64,000 bases of DNA from an uncultured Flavobacteriaceae bacterium. GTDB taxonomy: Bacteria > Bacteroidota > Bacteroidia > Flavobacteriales > Flavobacteriaceae. The stretch lies in contig CALSMD010000001.1 of NCBI GenBank assembly GCA_943787365.1, positions 558,001 through 622,000 on the forward strand, given 5' to 3'. Made by a program: the position numbers and the translations under genes. Positions 27,700-36,733 of the stretch are shown piece after piece; position 1 is the first letter of the stretch; each line of letters begins with the position of its first letter. The notes beneath the pieces were generated by a model, which was given only the letters and a program-made list of their open reading frames with translations, ran no database searches and was not told the origin of the DNA.

Positions 27700-29301
27700 A
27701 TGACTTTATCTCAATGGTTTATTTTTTTCTTAGCAATTCAGCTCATTCACGGATTGGGCACTTGGAAACTATATGTTAAAGCAGGTCGAAAGGCATGGGA
27801 AGCATTCGTGCCAGTATATAACGGTATCATCTTCATGAAAATACTAAACCGACCAACATGGTGGGTTGCGTTGTTATTTTTACCTGTGATCAGTTTAATT
27901 ATGCTTATTGTTATCTGGGTGGAAACCGCCCGAAGCTTTGGGAAAAACACTACAACAGATACAGTTTTATCAATCTTAACCTTAGGGTTTTATAGTTATT
28001 ATTTAAACTACTTTACAGATGTAAAACACATAAAAGAACGAAGTTTAATTCCTAAATCTGGTTCGGGGGAATGGACGAGCTCTATATTGTTTGCAGTCGT
28101 TGCTGCGACCATTGTACATACGTATTTTTTACAGCCGTATGTCATTCCATCTTCATCACTTGAGAAATCATTATTAGTCGGTGATTTTTTAATAGTAAGT
28201 AAAATGCATTATGGCCCACGTGTCCCCATGACCACTATCGGACTTCCTATGGTACATGACACGATTCCTGTATTGAATAAAAAGTCTTATTTATTTAGTG
28301 ATAAAATTGAGGAACAAAGCACCTCTTTAAAAAGCAGATTTCAACTCCCCTATTTACGAATTCCAGGGTGGGAAAAAATTGAGCGTAATGAAATTGTTGT
28401 TTTCAATCAACCGGCAGATACACTGCTCGATATGAATGACTTTACACCGGATAGAAATTACTACAAACCCATCGACAAAAAGACCAATTTAGTTAAACGA
28501 TGTGTGGCGATTGCTGGGGATACCCTCGAAGTTAGAGATGGCTATGTATATATCAATGGCATTCAGAATGAACTTCCAGACCGTGCAAGATTGCAGTTTA
28601 GTTATGAAGTGATTTTAAAACCTGGGAAAAGATTTGAAAACAGCATCATAGAGCAGTTAAAAACACGCTATGACATTACCGATGGTATCTATGCTATGGG
28701 TAATAAAATTATCATTCCAGCGGCATCAGACGATGCTGTCAAGGTATTTAAAAACCATCCGAGTGTCGCATCCATAACGCGATTTATAGAACCCAAAGGA
28801 AAATCAGACATTGGCTTGTTTCCTCAAGATCCAAGCTATGAATGGAATCGTGATTTTTACGGCCCTCTCTATATACCTGAAGAAGGAAAAACAATGGAGC
28901 TTACTTTAAAAAATCTACCTGTTTACAAACGTCTCCTCACAGAATACGAAGGAAATACAGTCTCTACAAAAGGCAATCAGATTTTCATAAACGAAAAACT
29001 TTCTAATTCATACACTTTTAAACAAAACTACTATTGGATGATGGGTGACAATCGTCACAATTCCATTGACGCCCGTGCTTGGGGGTTTGTACCTTTTAAC
29101 CACGTTGTAGGAAAGCCTGTATTTATTTGGATGAGTTGGAATACCAATGGGAAAGGCTTTAATAAAATACGTTGGGATCGGCTGTTCTCAACCGTTCATG
29201 CCGATGGCGAACGTACTTCTTACTTTGTACATTTTTTAGTCCTATTAGCAGGATGGATTGGATACAGTAAATGGCGCAAAAGAAAAAATACAACGGTCTA
29301 A
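27700..29301 (+). CDS. lepB: signal peptidase I (long Bacteroidetes form)
   Basis: A 533-residue inner-membrane protease that removes signal peptides. The first 120 residues are a DUF5684-like multi-helix membrane region. The S26 domain starts after a further helix with PSSSLEKSLLVGDFLIVSKM; the nucleophile is about Ser153 (Ser followed by Leu where Met is usual). The general-base lysine is in LVKRCVAIAGD (about 266). Box E is MMGDNRHNSIDARAWGFVP. A large insert lies between boxes D and E, giving the long form typical of this group. A last transmembrane helix is near 505-525. Confidence 0.93.
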   Translation: MTLSQWFIFFLAIQLIHGLGTWKLYVKAGRKAWEAFVPVYNGIIFMKILNRPTWWVALLFLPVISLIMLIVIWVETARSFGKNTTTDTVLSILTLGFYSYYLNYFTDVKHIKERSLIPKSGSGEWTSSILFAVVAATIVHTYFLQPYVIPSSSLEKSLLVGDFLIVSKMHYGPRVPMTTIGLPMVHDTIPVLNKKSYLFSDKIEEQSTSLKSRFQLPYLRIPGWEKIERNEIVVFNQPADTLLDMNDFTPDRNYYKPIDKKTNLVKRCVAIAGDTLEVRDGYVYINGIQNELPDRARLQFSYEVILKPGKRFENSIIEQLKTRYDITDGIYAMGNKIIIPAASDDAVKVFKNHPSVASITRFIEPKGKSDIGLFPQDPSYEWNRDFYGPLYIPEEGKTMELTLKNLPVYKRLLTEYEGNTVSTKGNQIFINEKLSNSYTFKQNYYWMMGDNRHNSIDARAWGFVPFNHVVGKPVFIWMSWNTNGKGFNKIRWDRLFSTVHADGERTSYFVHFLVLLAGWIGYSKWRKRKNTTV

Positions 29302-29310
29302 TACATTTGA

Positions 29311-29925
29311 ATGGTGCTTCTTTATCCGACGTATTTTCCAAACATTGCTTCTTATATAGTGATGGCACAATCAGACGAACTCGTATTTGAAATATGCGAT
29401 TCTTATCAGAAACAAACCTATAGAAACCGCTGTTATATTTATGGTGCAAATGGAAAACTGAGTCTTAATATCCCTGTTCATTATTCTCAGAAAAACAGAC
29501 AGAACACGGAAGAAATAAAGATTGACAACACGTCTAAATGGCAATCCATACACTGGAAATCTATTGAGAGTGCCTATAAAACTTCGCCTTTTTTTGAATT
29601 TTATGAGGACGAGTTCACGAAATTGTTTAGCACACCAAAGGAGTTTCTTTTAGATTTCAATTTAGAATGCATTGCTATCATTAATAGCTGTTTGGGTTTA
29701 AATCCTGTTATATCTAATTCTGATGAATTTTTAAAAACAACTACTGAATCAGACTACCGGTTTTTAGTGAACGCGCGAAAAGAATCTAAAATTGACACGA
29801 CTGCCTATATTCAAGTTTTTCAAGGAAAACATGGATTTATAAACAATTTAAGCATTTTAGATTTATTGTTTAACGAAGGCCCTAACGCTTTAAATTATTT
29901 AAAAAACCACCCATTTAATTTTTAG
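29311..29925 (+). CDS. WbqC family protein
   Basis: A 204-residue cytosolic protein of the WbqC family. It has the starting pattern LLYPTYFPNIASYIVMAQSDELVFE, a RNRCYIYGANGKLSLNIPV segment and HWKSIESAYKTSPFFEFYEDEF. Family members are linked to polysaccharide or aminosugar gene clusters, but the activity is not settled. It lies 9 nt after lepB and 3 nt before the DUF6122 gene, so the three are probably one transcript. Confidence 0.88.
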   Translation: MVLLYPTYFPNIASYIVMAQSDELVFEICDSYQKQTYRNRCYIYGANGKLSLNIPVHYSQKNRQNTEEIKIDNTSKWQSIHWKSIESAYKTSPFFEFYEDEFTKLFSTPKEFLLDFNLECIAIINSCLGLNPVISNSDEFLKTTTESDYRFLVNARKESKIDTTAYIQVFQGKHGFINNLSILDLLFNEGPNALNYLKNHPFNF

Positions 29926-29928
29926 AAT

Positions 29929-30237
29929 ATGATTCAAGGGCTGGTTCATTACGGCATTCATTTTATTGCTCCCTTAGTGGTTGCTGTTTTATTTTACAGA
30001 AAAGAATGGTTTAAAACCTATGCGATTTTTTTGAGTACTTTTCTCATTGATCTCGATCATTTACTAGCCACACCCCTCTTTGACTCTAACCGCTGTAGCA
30101 TCGATTTTCACCCTCTTCACTCCCACATAGCAATTGCAATGTATGTATGTTTATTAATCCCCTCAAAAACGCGTTTGATTGGAATAGGACTTTGTATTCA
30201 CATCATCGCCGATAGCTGTGATTGTTTATTTATGTAG
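29929..30237 (+). CDS. DUF6122 family membrane protein
   Basis: A 102-residue membrane protein with three or four hydrophobic helices and a conserved histidine/aspartate pattern: HYGIHF, FLIDLDHLLATP, FHPLHSH, and HIIADSCDC. The repeated His/Asp residues at the membrane surface resemble a metal-dependent membrane hydrolase arrangement, but this is inference. The 3' end overlaps the convergent EEP gene by 12 nt. Confidence 0.8.
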   Translation: MIQGLVHYGIHFIAPLVVAVLFYRKEWFKTYAIFLSTFLIDLDHLLATPLFDSNRCSIDFHPLHSHIAIAMYVCLLIPSKTRLIGIGLCIHIIADSCDCLFM

Positions 30238-31254
30238 CGTCAGTTCTGTAAGAATTGGAAAATGATCGGAATAAGGAACCGAATAATTTTTGAATGTTCC
30301 GACCTTGAAGCTTTGATCTGCTAAGATGAAATCTATTCGAACAGGAAAATATTTAAAATCAAAGGTGCTACCAAAACCAGTTCCTGAAGTTTCAAAAGCA
30401 TCTAATAAATCGCCTTTCAAAATTCGATAGACATACGAATAGACCGTATTATTGAAATCACCACACATCAGTACCTTGTAGGGCGACTTTGCAACATGAT
30501 TAGCAACCAGTTCAGCTTGGGATTGTTGGGCTTTAAAAGTGATCCTTAAGCGCTTGAGGAGTTTATTGGATTGTTCAGAATCAAGAGACTCTACGTCCAC
30601 ATTAGTATCAATTCCAGAAGACTGAAGGTGCACATTGTACACGCGCAGCGTATCTGATTTAACGAGAATATCTGCATAAATAGCACTGTTGGCAGAGTTC
30701 GGGAAATCGATAAAACCAGAATTCAAAATTTTATAGGTGGACAAAATAGCGAGTTCCGATTTATTGTTAGAGGGATTGGTTTGGTGTTTAAAAGGATAGG
30801 CTTTAAAATCCAAATCTGTACTTGAATCATATTCTTGAAAACATAGGATATTAGGAGATTCTTCTGAGATAAACTCCTGAATTTTAGTAGGAATGGTTTT
30901 GTCATTAATCCAATTATAGACATTGAACAAGCGCACATTATAGCTCATCATTGTAAAGGTATCTTCTGATTTTGGCGTGGACTCCGATGAGAATTTATAA
31001 AATGACAACACTTGATTATAGCCTACCACCAACACTAAGATTGAAAGAACGACTTGTTTTTTAAGTTTGATAAGCCAATAGACTGCAAAAAGTATATTTA
31101 GAACAATCAACAAAGGAACGGACAAACTAAGGGTGGATATCAGCGCATACGATTTTGGGGGCACATAAGACAATCCGTAGGATAAGAGCAACAAGAGGGC
31201 AACCACTGAATTTATCAGGAATATAAACTTATTAAGAAGGTTTAAATTTTTCAA
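30226..31254 (-). CDS. endonuclease/exonuclease/phosphatase family protein, membrane-anchored
   Basis: A 342-residue protein with three N-terminal hydrophobic helices (about 8-95) then an EEP (exonuclease-endonuclease-phosphatase) domain. Catalytic motifs: MMSYNVRLFN (Asn), ILCFQEYD (metal Glu), VHLQSSG, MCGDFNNT (Asp/Asn), and YSDHFPILTEL (catalytic His). The fold covers nucleases, phosphodiesterases and lipid phosphatases, so the substrate is open; the anchor suggests action at the periplasmic face. It lies 6 nt after the first rhomboid in the mutL-side operon. Confidence 0.88.
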   Translation of the reverse strand: MKNLNLLNKFIFLINSVVALLLLLSYGLSYVPPKSYALISTLSLSVPLLIVLNILFAVYWLIKLKKQVVLSILVLVVGYNQVLSFYKFSSESTPKSEDTFTMMSYNVRLFNVYNWINDKTIPTKIQEFISEESPNILCFQEYDSSTDLDFKAYPFKHQTNPSNNKSELAILSTYKILNSGFIDFPNSANSAIYADILVKSDTLRVYNVHLQSSGIDTNVDVESLDSEQSNKLLKRLRITFKAQQSQAELVANHVAKSPYKVLMCGDFNNTVYSYVYRILKGDLLDAFETSGTGFGSTFDFKYFPVRIDFILADQSFKVGTFKNYSVPYSDHFPILTELTLHK

Positions 31255-31260
31255 ATCTCT

Positions 31261-32118
31261 CTATTTTCCTGCTCTGAATAAAAAATCCTTTTCTGCTTGG
31301 GTTAAACTTTCGTAGCCACTTTTTCCTATTTTATCTAAAATAAGATCAATTTGTTTTTGATGCGTAAACCGATCAAACTCTTCTTTTTTCTTACCAGCAA
31401 ATGAATCTTTTTTCTTCTTGTGAACTGTTTTTAGTGGTGCTGTTGATCTTGAGAAATAGGCTATAATTTTATCAATAAACTCCCCTATGTCAGTTCCTTT
31501 CTGAAATTGTCTTGCATAAAAATATCCTAACATATACCCTCCAAAATGAGCTACCGATCCTCCTGAGTTTTGAGTGAACAATCCCGGAATGTCAAACACA
31601 ACCATTGCAATGCCTATGTATTTTAGTGGAAATTGAAAGGTGAAAAAACGCACTTCTTTGTTGGGTAAGTAGGCGCACAAGAAAATGATAATTGCACGTA
31701 CCCCAGCAGAGGCACCAACTAAAGGCCCCGCTGTATTTAAAATACCTGAAGGTAATAAATTATACACCAACACAAAAGCAACTCCACCAGATAGAATACC
31801 TAATACATATACTTTAAGCGAAATGTCTTGTTTAAATAAATTAGAAAACGAGCGTCCAAAGAAATACAGGACAATCATGTTGAAAAATAAATGGATAAAC
31901 GAATAATGTGTAAATCCATACGTTAGCAGTGTCCATGGTTTTGAAAGCACGTCAGAAAACGACTTTGAAAGTGAGAGCCATTCTAAATTTGCACCACTAC
32001 CTTGAAGTCTTAAAGCAATAAAACTGATAAGACACACTGCCACATTTACCACAATGATTTTTTCAAATACATTGAGTCTCGATAATTTTTCTCTTATATC
32101 TTGGTTAAGATTCGTCAT
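31261..32118 (-). CDS. rhomboid family intramembrane serine protease (second of pair)
   Basis: A 285-residue rhomboid. After a short cytosolic end there are six hydrophobic helices. The catalytic serine is in GPLVGASAGVRA and the catalytic histidine in VAHFGGYMLGYFYAR. The C-terminal cytosolic tail is basic (KTVHKKKKDSFAGKKKEEF). I chose the ATG at 32118, which overlaps the TAA of the upstream rhomboid gene (TAATG). The two rhomboids are different paralogues. Confidence 0.9.
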   Translation of the reverse strand: MTNLNQDIREKLSRLNVFEKIIVVNVAVCLISFIALRLQGSGANLEWLSLSKSFSDVLSKPWTLLTYGFTHYSFIHLFFNMIVLYFFGRSFSNLFKQDISLKVYVLGILSGGVAFVLVYNLLPSGILNTAGPLVGASAGVRAIIIFLCAYLPNKEVRFFTFQFPLKYIGIAMVVFDIPGLFTQNSGGSVAHFGGYMLGYFYARQFQKGTDIGEFIDKIIAYFSRSTAPLKTVHKKKKDSFAGKKKEEFDRFTHQKQIDLILDKIGKSGYESLTQAEKDFLFRAGK

Positions 32119-32939
32119 TAGTTCCAACGGTATTTATCAAATTGATTTTTTTTCCAGAAATACATCAGTAAAAAGCCGGTGATTGCCCCTCCAATATGGG
32201 CAATATAAGCGGTATTATTCGGACTAAAAATAGACACACCTGTAAAAGCAGAAAATAAGTCTAAAGCAATAATTCCAGGGATGAAATATTTTGCTTTGAT
32301 TGGGATTGGTAAAAACAGCAGCATTAGCTCTGCATTCGGATTGAGCATTCCAAAAGCTACCAATACTCCCATAATAGCACCCGACGCTCCAACCATAGAA
32401 CCATTACTTTTTACATTTAAATCAAACAACATTCGAAACGATTCGCCATTGAGTTGATTCATACTATAACCATAACTAGACATGACGGGTTCTAACTTAG
32501 ACGCTAAAATTTCGCCTTTAAACATTTGATCGCTTATAATATTTAAACTGGATGCTTCTCTGATAAAATCAAAAGAAAAACCCAATGCTTTTAAGTCGCT
32601 TAACATCGGATATACTTGAATGTAATACACCAAAAAAGTCAAGGCCACAGCACCCAAACCTGATGAGAGGTAGAAAATTAAAAATTTTCGCTGACCAAAG
32701 ATGCGTTCTACTGCGGTTCCAAACATCCATAATGCAAGCATGTTAAATAATAAATGCTGAAAACCACCATGCATAAACATGTGGGTAAATACTTGCCAGG
32801 GCATAAAATAGTCACTCAACGGATAGTAAAGCGCTAATAACCCATAGAACAACTCTTTATTTCCCAATAAGTAAGTTCCTAAAAACACGATGATGTTGAT
32901 AATAAGAAGGTGCTTAACAGTTGGGGTTATTTGACGCAT
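32118..32939 (-). CDS. rhomboid family intramembrane serine protease (first of pair)
   Basis: A 273-residue rhomboid with six helices. The catalytic Ser is in MVGASGAIMGVLVAFG, the His in AHIGGAITGFLLMYF, and the L1-loop signature HMFMHGGFQHLLFNMLALWMFG is well preserved. An inserted periplasmic segment of about 70 residues lies between helices 2 and 4. I took the ATG at 32939 (MRQITPTVK), just after the mutL stop; the longer start at 32969 would read into mutL. Function is likely cleavage of membrane proteins; substrates unknown. Confidence 0.92.
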   Translation of the reverse strand: MRQITPTVKHLLIINIIVFLGTYLLGNKELFYGLLALYYPLSDYFMPWQVFTHMFMHGGFQHLLFNMLALWMFGTAVERIFGQRKFLIFYLSSGLGAVALTFLVYYIQVYPMLSDLKALGFSFDFIREASSLNIISDQMFKGEILASKLEPVMSSYGYSMNQLNGESFRMLFDLNVKSNGSMVGASGAIMGVLVAFGMLNPNAELMLLFLPIPIKAKYFIPGIIALDLFSAFTGVSIFSPNNTAYIAHIGGAITGFLLMYFWKKNQFDKYRWN

Positions 32940-32940
32940 A

Positions 32941-34773
32941 TTAATTGAATTTTTTATCGAGTTCCTCAACCTTTAAGGTCGTAAAAACTGTTTTGTTGGC
33001 GGGTGAAATTGAGGGCTCTTTACAAGAAAACAAAGTATTTACGATGTGTTCTTGTTCTTCGCGTTCTAATTTTTTTCCGTTTTTAATCGCTAAACTTTTA
33101 GCAAGGGATTTGGATAATAGGTCACTGACACTAAAATTCACATCGGGGACTTCATGTTCTATATCGTGAATGAGTTGTTCAAAGACAATATGCACTTCAG
33201 ATTCTTTGACGCCGACGGGCACTCCTGTGAGTTCAATACTTTCATCTGTAAACGTAGAAAACACAAAGCCTGTTGTTTCTAAAGCCTGCTGAAGGTCTTT
33301 TAAGATGGTGTTATCCGAATTTGAAAATTTGAGCTCTAAGGGGAATAATAATTGTTGACTGACCGCTTCATTCACCGTCGTTTTACGAAGAAATTCTTCA
33401 TATAAAATACGTTCGTGGGCTCTGTTTTGATCGATGACAAGCATCCCCGATTTGATGGTATTGATGATGTATTTATTGTGTAATTGAAATGTTTTCTGAA
33501 CTTTTTGCTCTGTAGAATCGTCAAAAATAGACGAGGTCATTTCGTCGGATTCATAGTTGACTTGACTAAAACTATCCGTATTTGATTTGGATTCCAGCCC
33601 AACATACAGCCCTTCCCATGCGTCCCCTGCAGATTTGGAATACGACGGTGGAGTTTGATTGGAATTTGAAAATGGATTGAAAGCGCGATCGACTTCTACT
33701 TTTGGAAGTGCCGTTTGTCCTCCCTCAAATCCGTAAGGGGTATCTAAATTTTTATCGCGTTCAAAATCAAGCACGGGCGCAATGCTAAATTGTCCCAAAC
33801 TGTGTTTGACGGCGGCTCTCAAAATCGCATAGATCGTTTGTTCGTCATCAAATTTAATTTCCGTTTTTGTGGGATGAATATTGATGTCAATACTTTTTGG
33901 ATCGACTTCTAAATTTAAAAAATAACAGGGATGTTTCCCTGGTTGAAGTACGCCTTCAAAAGCGGCTGAAATGGCATGGTTCAGATATGGACTCTTTATA
34001 AACCGATTGTTTACAAAAAAGAATTGCTCCCCTCGTGATTTTTTTGAATACTCGGGTTTTCCGACAAATCCAGAGATGGTTAGAACTTCGGTTGTTTCTT
34101 CAACAGGGACTAATTTTTCATTCATTTTCCCCCCAAAGGTACTCACAATACGTTGTCGAAAATTTCCTTTTAAAAGGTTAAAAAGATCGCTCCCGTTGTG
34201 GTACATAGAAAAACTGATGGTTGGATGTGCCAATACCGCTCTGTGAAATTCATCAATGATATGGCGTAATTCTACAGTATCAGATTTTAAAAAATTCCGT
34301 CTTGCTGGAATGTTAAAAAACAAATTCTTAACTGCAATAGACGAACCAATGGGTGTTGCAACCACTTCTTGAGAAGTGAAAACACTGCCTTCCACCGATA
34401 AAAGCGTTCCTAATTCGTCAGAAGCTTGTTTGGTTTTCATCTCCACATGTGCAATCGCAGCAATACTGGCTAGGGCTTCGCCTCTAAATCCTTTTGTATG
34501 GAGGTTAAATAAATCGTCGGCAACTTTAATTTTAGAAGTCGCATGCCGTTCAAAACTCAACCGTGCATCGGTCACGCTCATGCCTTTTCCGTCGTCAATC
34601 ACTTGAATCAATATTTTACCCGCATTTTTTACGAGTAACTTGACGGTGGTGGCGCCTGCATCAATGGCATTTTCTAGGAGTTCTTTCACCACAGAGGCGG
34701 GACGTTGTACAACTTCTCCTGCTGCAATTTGGTTTGCCACGTGATCGGGTAACAATTGAATTATATCGGCCAT
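32941..34773 (-). CDS. mutL: DNA mismatch repair protein MutL
   Basis: A 610-residue mismatch-repair protein linking MutS recognition to downstream excision. The N-terminal GHKL ATPase has LLENAIDAGATTVKL, VIDDGKGM and HTKGFRGEALASIAAIAHV. The transducer domain includes FFVNNRFIKSPYLNHAI. The C-terminal dimerisation domain starts near residue 430. Where endonuclease-type MutL has DQHA(x)2E, this protein reads DQNRAHERILYEEF at about 445-458, so the metal-site histidine is replaced. The C-terminal zinc region SCKEPSISPANK is present. Confidence 0.96.
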   Translation of the reverse strand: MADIIQLLPDHVANQIAAGEVVQRPASVVKELLENAIDAGATTVKLLVKNAGKILIQVIDDGKGMSVTDARLSFERHATSKIKVADDLFNLHTKGFRGEALASIAAIAHVEMKTKQASDELGTLLSVEGSVFTSQEVVATPIGSSIAVKNLFFNIPARRNFLKSDTVELRHIIDEFHRAVLAHPTISFSMYHNGSDLFNLLKGNFRQRIVSTFGGKMNEKLVPVEETTEVLTISGFVGKPEYSKKSRGEQFFFVNNRFIKSPYLNHAISAAFEGVLQPGKHPCYFLNLEVDPKSIDINIHPTKTEIKFDDEQTIYAILRAAVKHSLGQFSIAPVLDFERDKNLDTPYGFEGGQTALPKVEVDRAFNPFSNSNQTPPSYSKSAGDAWEGLYVGLESKSNTDSFSQVNYESDEMTSSIFDDSTEQKVQKTFQLHNKYIINTIKSGMLVIDQNRAHERILYEEFLRKTTVNEAVSQQLLFPLELKFSNSDNTILKDLQQALETTGFVFSTFTDESIELTGVPVGVKESEVHIVFEQLIHDIEHEVPDVNFSVSDLLSKSLAKSLAIKNGKKLEREEQEHIVNTLFSCKEPSISPANKTVFTTLKVEELDKKFN

Positions 34774-34776
34774 GTA

Positions 34777-35049
34777 TTAGAAAAATATACTTAAATCAAA
34801 ATCTATAATCCAGAGGAACACAAATATCAAAATTAAAATTATAATGGAAACTCTTCTGTTCGCTAGGGTGTTGGGGTTTGTTTTTAAATCGTCTATTGCA
34901 TTGGTAAACTTACCTTTCAAGTTTGTTTTTTCAATGGTAACACGTTGATCGTCAAATTTATGTTTTATTTCAAACGGGCTTTGCTCACTTTTATAAAAGC
35001 GAGGCGTATAACTGTATCTCTTATTTTTTTTGATATTAAATATACCCAT
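34777..35049 (-). CDS. conserved small membrane protein beside ribH
   Basis: A 90-residue protein: a basic, tyrosine-rich N-terminus (KKNKRYSYTPRFYKSE), SPFEIKHKFDDQRVT, and one C-terminal hydrophobic helix (about 68-90) ending in IDFDLSIFF. Homologues in flavobacteria have sometimes been labelled riboflavin synthase subunit beta, most likely only because the gene sits near ribH; nothing in the sequence supports an enzyme. The start lies directly upstream of the mutL operon direction, 4 nt from mutL. Confidence 0.8.
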   Translation of the reverse strand: MGIFNIKKNKRYSYTPRFYKSEQSPFEIKHKFDDQRVTIEKTNLKGKFTNAIDDLKTNPNTLANRRVSIIILILIFVFLWIIDFDLSIFF

Positions 35050-35058
35050 GACGTAACG

Positions 35059-35313
35059 TTATAAAGTGTCTAACATGTAGATTCCAATCAACAAAAGGAC
35101 GCATGCAATTAAAAGCCAAGTTAATGAAAAACCACGTGATTTTCTAGTAGAACTAAGACGAAAACGTTCTTTGTTTGAAGTCGAATGATCTACATTGGAA
35201 GATGTCGTGGACGTTCTTAAGTTGAATTTTCTGGTTTTTCTAGGAATCAATTGCTTTGTATTTTGAGACGTATCAAAAATACTTAAATCTGTAGAATCAA
35301 AAACAAATTGCAC
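35059..35313 (-). CDS. hypothetical single-pass membrane protein
   Basis: An 84-residue protein with a polar, serine/threonine- and arginine-rich first 65 residues and one C-terminal hydrophobic helix (LTWLLIACVLLLIGIYML). This is a tail-anchored layout. It lies 9 nt from the next gene and 25 nt after ribH in the same direction. No family recognised. Confidence 0.65.
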   Translation of the reverse strand: MQFVFDSTDLSIFDTSQNTKQLIPRKTRKFNLRTSTTSSNVDHSTSNKERFRLSSTRKSRGFSLTWLLIACVLLLIGIYMLDTL

Positions 35314-35338
35314 TAAAAATTATCAACAGTTGTTTATT

Positions 35339-35824
35339 TTATAAGATATGACTTAAATGTGCCATCTTAATTGCAGTAATGGCAGCCTCCACCCCTTTGT
35401 TGCCATGTACTCCACCCGAACGGTCTATAGACTGTTGGAGGTTGTTATCTGTTAATACACAAAAAATTACGGGTACTTCATGAAGCACATTTAAATCTTT
35501 AATGCCTTGGGTCACACCGTCACACACAAAATCAAAGTGTTGTGTTTCTCCTTTGATGACACTTCCAATAGCAATGACAGCATCTACATGTTGTTGCTGC
35601 ATTTTTTTAGCGCCAAAAATGAGTTCAAAACTACCAGGAACGTGGATGGTTTTGATGTTTGATTCTTCTACACCACAATCTAATAAAGCATCTACAGCGC
35701 CTTTTAGCAAGCCTTCCGTAATGGTTGGGTTCCATTCAGAAACAACAAACCCAAACCGAAAATGTGTCGCGTCTGGGAGTGATGTTGTATCGTAATTAGA
35801 TAAGTTAGTGTTTTCTGTAGCCAT
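35339..35824 (-). CDS. ribH: 6,7-dimethyl-8-ribityllumazine synthase
   Basis: A 161-residue enzyme of riboflavin biosynthesis, condensing 5-amino-6-ribitylamino-uracil with dihydroxybutanone phosphate. It has FGFVVSEWNPTITEGLLKGA (substrate contact), VPGSFELIFGAKKM, AIGSVIKGETQHFDFVCDGV (phosphate-binding Gly-Glu-Thr-x-His) and GGVHGNKGVEAAITAIKM. The length is normal. It lies 2 nt after the TPR gene, which it follows in the operon. No FMN riboswitch is evident. Confidence 0.97.
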   Translation of the reverse strand: MATENTNLSNYDTTSLPDATHFRFGFVVSEWNPTITEGLLKGAVDALLDCGVEESNIKTIHVPGSFELIFGAKKMQQQHVDAVIAIGSVIKGETQHFDFVCDGVTQGIKDLNVLHEVPVIFCVLTDNNLQQSIDRSGGVHGNKGVEAAITAIKMAHLSHIL

Positions 35825-35826
35825 GA

Positions 35827-36594
35827 TTAGTTAGACGCAGCTTCCGCTTTACCGATAAAAACGTCAATATTTTTAGCTTCGGTACTTGCTGGAAACTCCG
35901 ATTTAATTTGATTAAAGAACACTAATGCTTTTGCATTGTTTCCTAATTTCAAGCCAATCACCCCTGCTTTATAAAGATACATAGGTGTTGTGTAATCGTT
36001 TGTTTTAAGTTGTGCTGCTTGTACATAATAATCATAGGCATCATCCAATTGCTCTAATTGAACAAATGCATCACCAATACCGCCTTTTGCAATCGGTCCA
36101 AGAACATCATCTTCAGATGAAAATGCATTCAAATAGGTCACGGCGTTGGTGTAATCTTTCATGTTTAGGTATGCCATTCCAGCATAATAATTAGATAGAT
36201 TTCCAGCTTTCGTTCCGCTATATACATCTGCGATATCTAAAAAACCGTATTTACCATCTGCACCATTCAGTGCTAATGTAAATAAAGAATCTTTAGAAGT
36301 CCCATTGACCGCTTCGTCAAAATATTGTTGTGACTGGAACATATCGTTGGTGGCGACACTTTCTTTTGGACCTTGAACAAATTTATCAAATCCTAAGAAA
36401 CCTAACACCATTACTGCTGCAAGCCCTACAATGATAAAAATGTATTTTTGATTTTTTATAACCCATTCTTCGGTACGTGATGCCGATTCGTCGAGGGTGT
36501 TAAAAACCTCAGCGGTTGTTGATCCATCTTCAATTGAAGTCTCTTTTTCTGTCTTCGTTGACGGTTTTCCGCCTCGTTTCTTATATGTTGCCAT
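35827..36594 (-). CDS. tetratricopeptide repeat protein, membrane-anchored (YfgM-like)
   Basis: A 255-residue protein. A basic N-terminus (ATYKKRGGKPSTKTEKE) and a linker precede one transmembrane helix (about 50-70, YIFIIVGLAAVMVLGFLGF). The rest is TPR-like helix pairs: AGMAYLNMKDYTNAVTYL, GDAFVQLEQLDDAYDYY, KAGVIGLKLGNNAKALVFF. The layout suggests a periplasmic scaffold similar to YfgM or Bam-linked TPR proteins. I took the ATG at 36594; the ORF start at 36618 adds eight low-complexity residues. A minus-strand TATTTTTG box lies at 36616-36623. Confidence 0.85.
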   Translation of the reverse strand: MATYKKRGGKPSTKTEKETSIEDGSTTAEVFNTLDESASRTEEWVIKNQKYIFIIVGLAAVMVLGFLGFDKFVQGPKESVATNDMFQSQQYFDEAVNGTSKDSLFTLALNGADGKYGFLDIADVYSGTKAGNLSNYYAGMAYLNMKDYTNAVTYLNAFSSEDDVLGPIAKGGIGDAFVQLEQLDDAYDYYVQAAQLKTNDYTTPMYLYKAGVIGLKLGNNAKALVFFNQIKSEFPASTEAKNIDVFIGKAEAASN

Positions 36595-36733
36595 GGTCGT
36601 ATTATTATTGAGGTTCAAAAATATAATTTTTATTCGTAAAAAAAAGGCAAATTATTTGTTATTTTTCAATAATTTGCAGCATCTTTTTAAAGCCCCTACA
36701 AGAAGATAAATAAAAAATATAGACCAATTTCAC

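Noticed and set aside
34777-35049. Riboflavin synthase subunit
   Set aside because: The label sometimes given to such small proteins comes from their neighbourhood to ribH; the sequence is a tail-anchored membrane protein without enzyme motifs.
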